Source: Turbatrix aceti (Eukaryota > Nematoda > Chromadorea > Rhabditida > Panagrolaimidae). Taken from it: DNA of 64,000 nucleotides. Both the position numbers and the translations under genes were made by a program. Below, in pieces: positions 55,971 to 64,000 of this stretch (position 1 is the stretch's first letter; the number at the start of each line of letters is the position of its first letter). The stretch is from the NCBI GenBank assembly GCA_963969345.1, contig OZ017769.1:10543725-10607724 (forward strand), given 5' to 3'. The notes under the pieces are model-generated. The model made no database searches. It was not told where the DNA came from and was given only the letters and a program-made list of their open reading frames with translations.

Positions 55971-58114
55971 ACAATATACTGCATTGCGGGTACAAATACA
56001 GATTTAAAATTATTCTGCTAGCTGTGTTCCAAAAAAGATTGATTGATGGCTGAGGTTTTTTTGTGCATGCGCGATCATTGACTTGTTGTAAAAAATGTGA
56101 GCAGAAAAAAATTATTCATGCTTGTCAAAAAAATACAAGGTCTATATTAATCTTGGATCGTTCATTTTAGTATTTTTTATCTGGAATACAAAAATTTTTT
56201 CTTCATCGATGCATGTATTTATTTACTTTCCCGTGCGTCAATCAAACATACAGTCTGTATATTTTCATTTTAAATATTCAGTGGTTTGTTGTCGACCGCA
56301 AATAACGCGTTCGTTTGCCAACAGCGCACATCGATGGTGTTGGTGTGAGATGACTGTAAAATCATTGTTGTACAAAAACATTGGAAATTCTTGCAATGAG
56401 TGTCCCCCAGCCAACCAGGCAGGCAGCTAGGCAGTCCGTCAGTCAGTCAGCTCACTCCTGTGAAAGCGAACAAGTCAGCACCGCACAAAGCACCCCTTCC
56501 AGAACTGCGGGGTCGTCGCGGCGTGCCGCGTAGCGCCGATGACGGATTTGATATTTGGGTTTTTGAATAGTGCTGTTCGATGTGGTGCCGGTCAGGGTGC
56601 GCAATTGTATCCACCCTTAAGGATGATGCAGGAGGACTCTTGTTCCTTTGCTAGCGATCGGAATAAGAATTAAAACTATTGATAAAAAATCGGAATTGGT
56701 GGAGAAAACGAATACATTTTGTCAGAAAAAGCAACTTCGATTCGAACATTTTGTGAAACTTTATTATTTTATATTTTTTTAGGGATTCTCAATCAAAAAT
56801 TTATGTTAGTCGAATGAGTTTCCTTGACAAAATTTCACAAAGATTGGTCTGATATGTTTTACTGAGCTAGCTTTGAGCTTTAAACTTGTGGTTGCTCGGA
56901 TGATCTTGTTGTTTTGAAAATAGTTTTAGTTTCTTTTTTGTATGTATGACACGACAAATATCAATCACAATTTTTTTGTCGAAATGAATTTTTTGAAAAT
57001 CAACAAAATTTTTGCGCAACTAATTCACCAACGTTGTACTATTTGACATAATCGCTGGGACCCTGAAATAATTATAGTAATTTGTTTGCCATAAATTTTT
57101 TTTCAAAAAAACATTTTTTAAATTCTAAAAACTGATTTAATCCATAACTTTTTTAGAAGGCGTTCGCGAAAGGTTAGTTAGTTAGAGCGTTCAATATCCA
57201 TTTGTTGAGCCCCGCCCTTTTTTGTATATACAGTTTGCGTTCCGACGACGCATGCTTTGTACTTGAGCAAGCGAAGGCACACCTTGGCGTATGTCGTTCA
57301 AATCCACCGGTAAGCAGCTTTTTCATTTACATATTTGTCGACGATGGATGTGGACGAGGGTAGTCGCAGAACAGCTGCGCGCATATTTTCGGTGACTAAA
57401 ATAAGCTAACTTAAAATATCGCTGATTGCGGCAAACGATGTTAGATAAAGAATTTGGATAGTATACATATTTGTTGTGCCCATTTACAGCCAACAACACC
57501 TTTCTTTGGTCAATAAAAATGATTATCTCTTTCATATGAAATTTGTTATGGGCCGATAAAAATAATTTGCTACTGCTTACATACCGATGGTCACTTGTTG
57601 TCTTCTTTTTACGATAGCTGACCACTGCTTTTAGATTTGTCAATTTAATTAGATGTTATATTCAAAAAAATCATACTGTAAATCGCACTTTTCCAATAGG
57701 CGACTTGATCTAGTGTAACTCCATTTACTTACTGTTGCCTATTTGTGTCCTGTCCTTGTAAATGTATGTCCCTCAAAGCATTACTTATTTTATGCAACAG
57801 CGGCGAATTCGCTTTCTCTCTCTTCCAAATGTATGTGTGTACGTGCCAAGAATGACGGACAAACCTCGACCGGAGTGCAAGCAATAATTCGGTGCATTGC
57901 GTTCCTCCATGTGTCTGTCCACCACGTGTTTTGGCATATATCGACGCGTATTCAACTTCGACAGCGAGTCAAAAAAAGCGTTGGATGATCTCTTTGTATA
58001 ATTGAATTGTTCGTATTTTTAGTGCTGTAATAATTGACTTGTATCGTTCTGGCGTGGCTGTTTGGCGATCCTGCAAACAACAAGCTGACAACTAATTAAT
58101 TCTCTTTTGCCAGA
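55971..58114. other. Argonaute upstream region
   Basis: AT-rich 2.1 kb with GGCAGGCAGC and (GTCA)n near 56421-56446. No gene supported. It ends in CTCTTTTGCCAG at 58113, one base before the Argonaute ATG, a candidate spliced-leader acceptor. Confidence 0.45.
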
Positions 58115-61100
58115 ATGTCGTCTGAATCGGATTCACGCCGCTCTGGCTATGGCGGCGATCGATCGCGCGGTAGCCGTGGCGGTGGTGCTTCGTCGTCGGC
58201 ATTGTCTTCGGCACGGAAACCGGCAAAGACAAACGAAGAAATTCAGGAGGAGAAAAAGCGTATTCGTACAAAAAAGATCGACAAGTGCAAGGAATACATG
58301 GCGGACAACAACGTAAGTTTACTTTCGTTGCGTGAATGGACAAAATTTTATTGGGTACTGTTGATTAGAAGTTTTACGATCATTTTTACGATTATTTTGA
58401 ATAATTATGATTTTATTTACTGCTCGGTCGCATGTTGCACGCATTGTGTTCACCTTTTTTATATTTTTGTAAACAAATTAGCGTTCAAAAACTGTTATAC
58501 AGCAAGACGAGCACCCTAAAAAGTAACAAATCAGTAAAACAAACTGTTACTTTATTCCAGCCTGTAAATCCAAAAGTAACAAAATAAGGACAAAAAATGT
58601 TACTTTATTTTAGCCTGAAAAATCAAAAATAACAAGATAGCGATAAAAATTATTACTTTTCTTTGACCTGCTAAAGTTTTTTTTATTTATTTTGTCTTCC
58701 TGTTTTTTTACAAGGAAGACAATATTATGCACAAATAAATGTAATCAATAAATAAATTTATTATCGTGCTTTTTTTCAGATCCAACCTGGCAGCACAGTT
58801 TTGGACACAAAAATCGCTCCTGGAACCATTGGCCGAGCCGAGAAGAAGCTCACCAACATCTGCGGAGTTAAATTGAAGTCAACCGTCGCGTACCTTTACG
58901 ACGTCAAGGTTTTAGGAAGGACCATTGGCCCCCGACCAAAATTGGTTGAATTTACGAAGCGAGCTAAAAATGAGTGAGTAGTTTTTTTAATGTCAATTTT
59001 TTTTATTGACAAAAAAATTTAGGCCGAAGACTATTGACAACAAAGAAATTTGTCGAATTATTTTCAACGACTTCCGAGACAATTATCTCGTCAACGAGAA
59101 CTTCAAGGAAGGCTGTGTGCTCTACGATCTTCAATCTCAGCTGTACATCGTCGGTGCCGAAATGAGAAAAAGCTCATTTATTTGGCCCGTAAATGACTTC
59201 CGGAATCTGAATCTGTCCGAAAGTGATGTCCCAAAATTTTCCCAATACTCTAACATGGAAATGCAAATCAAGAGCACCGGAAAGGCCATTCCACTCGATG
59301 ATTTGAATCATTTTGTCTCCAACGATGTTGCAAAGATTGACAGATCTCATGCCGTTTTTATCGGAGTCGCCACCAATCAAGTTGCACTCTTTGATCCGTA
59401 AGTTGTTGATGAATTGATGAAAAAAGTTGACAATACGTTTTTTTCAGTTATAATTATATTGTCATGAACGGCGGCAAAATCTACGCTTTCCGAAACGAAG
59501 CGCTGCTCACGAACCAAGATGCCCTCGAGAGACTCGAGCGGTGCAGTGACGGCACGCATTGTGTCAGCATGGGGTACAAGAAGGCGTCGATGTACGTCGA
59601 AGGCATCAAGGGACGCGGTCATACAAATACCGCTATTGTTGTCGATCGTATGTTTTTTTTTTAGTAAATTTAATTAGTGTATTATTAAAATTTAATTAAA
59701 AAACAAAATTTATTATAGATTTCTGTAATTTTTTTTTGAATTTTAAATGTGAATTTTTAATTTTTTTTCATTCAAAACCGTAATTATAAGTAATTAACAG
59801 TAATTATCTAATTTTTCATTTGCAGCAATTGCAACATCCTTCTACGCCAGCACAAGCAACGTCTTGAAATTTCTCTATCGCGTCAAAAACATTCGACTTG
59901 ACCCACCCGATGTGCATGAACTTATGCGTGCCATTCGACCACTGCTTGGCATCGAAGTCTACAACATCTTGCAATACCAGAAAACATACAAGAAGCGTCC
60001 CTTCCGGGCGATGAGATTGTCCAGGTTCACGGCTCGAGAGCATACATTCAAGGATAAAAGTGGACGGGTGATGAATGAATTGGAATATTACTGGCTGAAT
60101 TACCACCACGAACTCCGTTTCCCAGATCTCCCCATGCTGCAGGGTCCCAAGCCGATGGACCTGGTTCCGCTCGAAGTCGCCGCCATCATCGATCACCAGG
60201 CTGTCCCGACTGGAAGTCTGTCTCCGAGGGAAATTGAAGCGTTCATGAAAGCCGCCGCCCAGCTGCCTGCCGATCAAAACTCGACGACGGACAATGCCGT
60301 GAAGTACATCAGGACCACGGTCGACAAGGTTGCGGGTCTTTCGATCACTCGGCGGCTCGAGACGAATGCCCGCGTCCTCCCGGCGCCCATCGTAATCCAG
60401 GGCGAAGAGAAAACTTCTGTCCCCGACCAATTTGGTGTCTGGAGGGCAACCAAGTTCTTCCGGGGCGGGAAGTCGAATGGCTTCGGCATTATCCGGGTCA
60501 GCAACGCCGGCCGCGGTTTAACGGCCGCGTCCGTCGATCGGGAGTTCGGGCAAAGATTCGCTTTCTTTGCCCGGCAACGGGGTATTGAGTTTCCCGAAGC
60601 ACCAATTTTCGATAAATTGGTGCATTCCATTAACGATATGGAAAACGAGCTGAAGGACGTCGCCGCTGAAAAACACGAATCTGGGCTCGATTTTATTCTT
60701 GTCATCACTGACGCGATTATTAAAAACCAGGGTTGGTTTGTTTTTAAATTCAAAAGTTTTTTTACATTGATTTAAAAATATTATATATTAGGAAAAACTC
60801 AAATGAAAATATGTTTTTGGAAAGAACATTTTATTTTTTCCTTTTTTTTTAAACTGCAAAGGATAATGTTGTTTTTTAAATATGCAAAATACCTACCCAA
60901 ACGATGAAATTTTTGGACGAAAAAACGATGGGTCTGGGAGCGAAAGAATCTAAACGTAAGCGTCAAAAAACTTGGGTTGTTATAACAAAAAATATTTGAA
61001 ATTACACTTTTTTATTGCAAAAAAACGTACTCTTGCAATTTGTTTTACTTTATTTTTTTTCAGAAGCTCTCAAATACACAGAGCGTGACATCCAAATCGT

Positions 61101-62395
61101 CACGCAGAATATGTTGCCTCTGCAGGCCATGGCCTTCATCAACAAAAAAAGCGCGACGATGGACAATATTCTCGCCAAGACAAATATCAAGTTGGGCGGC
61201 CTCAACTATTCCTTCGTGCAGAATGAAATCATCGCTGAATCCTTCGGCACGCGCCCCCTCATCATCGGTCTCAGCCTCAGTCAATCCATGACGCACGCGA
61301 TCGATACGTCGGTCGATGACTCGATTGACGGCGACAACGTATCCGTCGCGTCCGGAGATTCTCGTCGAGGCGGTGCTTCTTCGTCCCGCGGTCGTCAGCA
61401 CAGCGGACCCTCGTCGTCGTCGTCGCAGCAGGGTGACAGCAGCCGTGGCTTTGTCAAGCAAAACTTCAGCTTTATTGGCTACGTCGCCAATCACAAGGCA
61501 GATCTTCATGACTTTGTCGGCGATTTTCTGCCCAATGCGCGTAATCGACAGGAAGTCGTCGAGTACATTCCTCACCTCATGAAAGAAATCTTCAATCGCT
61601 ATCACAATCACAACGAAACCAATCCGACGTCTGTCGTTTTGTACCTCAATGGATCCAGTGATGGTGATTTCCCTCTCGTAAGTGAATTTTTTTAAATTAA
61701 CGATTTTTATTAATCATAAAATTTAATTTTTGTAATATAATAGTTTAATGTTGATTAATTTTTTATTTAATTTAGTTTTTTATTAAATTTAAAATTAAAT
61801 TTATTTTTAATTTTTTTTTACATTTCAAATTGCGAATAAATTTTTATTTGATGCGATATAATTTCAAAAATTTGTTATTTTTCAGCTCCTCGAAATCGTG
61901 ATCCCCATGGCCAAGCGCGCGTTAGAAGAAAAATACGGGACGGAAATGAAGTTTGTGGTCATCAATCCTCAACGCCATCACCGAATTCGCTTCTTCAACG
62001 AAGACATCAACCGACGAGATGAACCTAGGGAGCAGAACATCAGGCCCGGAACAGTCATCGACGAAGGCGCCACGCACCCCTTCTATGACGAGTTCTATCT
62101 GAACTCGCACACTGCGATCGTCGGAACGGCCCGTACAACGCGGTACGTCGTGTTGTTTGACAACCAGAAGCCAAAGACCCTCGATCCCTACGAGGTTCTG
62201 ACCTATCATCTGGCCTTCGGCTACCAGATCACGCCGTCTCCCACGGCGCTCCCGGCCCCAGTTGTGATGGCCAGTGATATGGCGCGCCGCGGCACGAATA
62301 TTGGCCGCACCAAGGGCGCTGCCGACTGCATCGAAATGTTGCAGTATAACTATGCAAACATTGAAGCGTTCGCGGATCGACGAATCAACGCCTAA
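58115..62395 (+). CDS. WAGO-like Argonaute without slicer residues
   Basis: Seven exons (58115-58312, 58780-58973, 59023-59397, 59448-59647, 59826-60731, 61064-61677, 61886-62395) join in matching phases to 998 aa. The N-terminus is RG/Ser-rich (GGDRSRGSRGGG), followed by N, PAZ and linker (YYWLNYHHELRFPDLPMLQG, PLEVAAIIDHQ), MID (ILVITDAIIK, IQIVTQ) and PIWI (KLGGLNYSF; INPQRHHRIRFF; GTVIDEGATHPFYDEFYLNSH). The four slicer positions (DEDH) appear lost: IGLSLS replaces LGAD, LNGSSDG replaces RDGVSEG, and PAPVVMASD has no His at the AYYAH position. The glutamate site is also unclear. A Ser/Arg/Gly-rich insert of about 50 aa interrupts PIWI after the first catalytic position. It probably binds secondary siRNAs and silences without cutting. 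Confidence 0.9.
58495..58680 (+). repeat. 53-bp repeat copies in Argonaute intron 1
   Basis: Two units in the same orientation as those of MAEA intron 3: CAGCCTGTAAATCCAAAAGTAACAAAATAAGGACAAAAAATGTTAC is shared nearly base for base. Confidence 0.75.
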
Positions 62396-62829
62396 CGTAC
62401 AGTAGTACAAAAAAGTTGTTTTTTTCTATAAAAACTTGTTTCTTTTGTTTAAAATGTATTATGTTTTCTTGATGCGATCTTGCCATCTACGTTCTGTTTT
62501 TTGCATGTTATCCTGCCGTTTGTATTTTTGTTTTTTTAATTATAAAGTGCCATTTTTAATTATTGTGTGGATTTCTGTTTAAATTTCAAAAACACTATTT
62601 GAAATTAAAAAAAAGAGGTAAAATAATCACCATCGAGTTCGTTGTTCTCAAAAGTTTTGACAGAGATAATTGTTTAGCTTTCTTTTTATTTAGTAAAAGT
62701 ACGAATACACAATGTTTCAATCTATGTAAGAAAAAGTTTAAAAACATGGCATGCATCTTCAGTCATTGAGTTAGTTTCTTTTCCACCTTAACCATGTACA
62801 TATGTGATGTTTTGGGGTTACAGACGTTT
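62396..62829. other. Spacer between convergent Argonaute and kinase genes
   Basis: AT-rich 3' regions. No coding sequence seen. Confidence 0.45.
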
Positions 62830-64000
62830 TTAGTTTTTCACTTTAGTTGCGGGTCCGTGATCTAAAAATTGATAAAAAAAATGGAAACATAATTTATTGG
62901 TAACGCAAAAATCACCTTGGTTGTTAACTGCACGACAATTTTTAAGGAAGTTTTGATTATTATGTTTCTCAATAAGTTTTCCTGTTGCGCACTTTTGCCA
63001 TGCTGCTTCCGTCATTTTTCCGAGTTCAGCTTCCACTTCTTTTAACAACGGGATCAGTGCTCTCATAAAACTTCTCTCAGTTCTCTCCGTTTTCAGTCCA
63101 GCTCGTAAAAGATTCTGCAGCGTTTTCGGAATCAATGTCAGTATCTCATCCAAGGATTTGTGTTTGCCCTCTTTCAGATCTTTACAGAAGTCGTCGCTTA
63201 GTATGGCGACAATGAGTTCAAGCACCACAATGCTGTACGACCAGACGTCAACTCTGGAATCACAGAGTTCTCTTTTCTGTAGCTCAGGGGCAGTGTAACG
63301 GTTGGTGCACTGCACATTATCCGGCAGCTTACAAGCATCCAGGCTTTTCACATACTGAATGCTATCAACGTCGCAGATTTTGGCATTATGGTACGAATCC
63401 AGGATGACATTACCTGGCTTGATATCGCAGTGCAAAATCAATTTATCTTCATGCAGGTAAATCAGAGCATTGGCGATATTTTGAATCCATTGTACAAAAT
63501 TTGCTTTCGTGGGTCGCCTGTCACAAATGTGCTTAAACAAGCTACCGTTTTCTGTAATAAAATAAAGTTTAAAAAATTTGATCACAAAAAACAAGCTTGA
63601 CTAACGACAAAATTCGGTAACGATGTATAAAATGTTGTAGTTTTCGCCACCAGTAGCCACATCGTGGGTTACTATAATGTTCGGATGCTTCAGCTTTTTC
63701 AAGTCTTCAAACAGAGCTGCGGCTTCTTTTAGCTGTCGAGCATCGACAACTTTTATGGCAACATCCAGGTTCAACTTTTTGTAGGTATACTGCCTAACCA
63801 CTTTTCCATATCCGCCTCTGTGGTACGTTTTAGGATCAAATCTGAGAGCCATTGTTCCGTCTATTGTTACTGCAACCGATGAACGAATTGTTATTTCGGT
63901 GTCTTTGTTTTCAATTTCATAGGCTTCGTACAGAATTTCGTAAAATAATTTGAAGTCTAATTTTGTGGAATCCGTAGTACTAGAAATAACTTTTTCAGCC
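62830..64000 (-). CDS. Protein kinase, 5' part cut by the window end
   Basis: Minus-strand exons 64000-63606 (open to the edge), 63551-62916 and 62861-62830 give at least 354 aa. Motifs in order: glycine loop GGYGKV, VAIKVV with the ATP-anchoring Lys, HCDIKPGNVIL (catalytic loop, Arg of HRD replaced by Cys), CDVDS in place of DFG, and APELQ in place of APE. The catalytic Asp, the metal-binding Asn and the DxD aspartate remain, so activity is plausible, but it would be a non-RD kinase with an unusual activation loop. An N-terminal extension (KLDFKLFYEILYEAYEI...) precedes the kinase core. The substrate and group are not clear. Confidence 0.8.

Noticed and set aside
1..64000. CRISPR arrays, bacterial operons or phage genes
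   Set aside because: No regular short repeats with spacers; all genes have spliceosomal introns, so the DNA is eukaryotic.

Overview
The window is nuclear DNA from an animal, most likely a chromadorean nematode. Genes carry many introns, some only 45-60 bp long, that end in TTTTCAG-type acceptors. Strong acceptors lie within 0-60 bases upstream of several start codons, as expected for spliced-leader trans-splicing. There is also a worm-type (WAGO-like) Argonaute without a slicer site. Exons are GC-rich and introns are very AT-rich. The species cannot be told from the sequence. Exon structures below were rebuilt by eye from reading-frame phase, splice sites and family resemblance.

Left third (1-14.9 kb, gene-dense): an unrecognised secreted helical protein; a Rho/Rac-like GTPase with its catalytic residues replaced; a small multi-pass membrane protein; TRAPPC3 (Bet3) and IER3IP1 (Yos1), two ER-Golgi transport factors facing each other with overlapping 3' ends; then three same-strand genes with acceptors just upstream of their ATGs (an unrecognised 149-aa protein, the ribosome-assembly GTPase NOG2/GNL2, and the E3-ligase subunit MAEA), which may be an operon.

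Middle (15.6-45 kb, accessory and repeat-rich): a trypsin-fold protease with a hydrophobic C-terminal tail, and five members of a divergent C-type-lectin-like (CTLD) secreted or surface family with one, two or three domains, split by phase-1 introns. One of these genes lies inside an intron of a RhoGAP gene. The same region holds an unrecognised minus-strand gene whose intron carries a terminal-inverted-repeat element containing a decayed retrotransposon endonuclease, a tRNA-Gln(CUG) duplicated in inverted orientation together with part of a RhoGAP exon, and many foldback, MITE and retrotransposon fragments.

Right part (45-64 kb): a sterol O-acyltransferase (SOAT/ACAT) gene whose fifth intron holds a nearly perfect 1-kb foldback next to a hAT-type MITE; a repeat-rich stretch with decayed coding fragments; a complete Argonaute gene (about 998 codons); and the 3' part of a protein-kinase gene running off the window end.

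Housekeeping genes (trafficking, ribosome assembly, ubiquitin ligase, sterol ester synthesis) occupy quiet blocks. Between them lies a fast-changing zone of lectin-like secreted proteins, a protease and mobile DNA. Long foldbacks inside transcribed introns could feed the small-RNA machinery that the Argonaute belongs to; this is inference.
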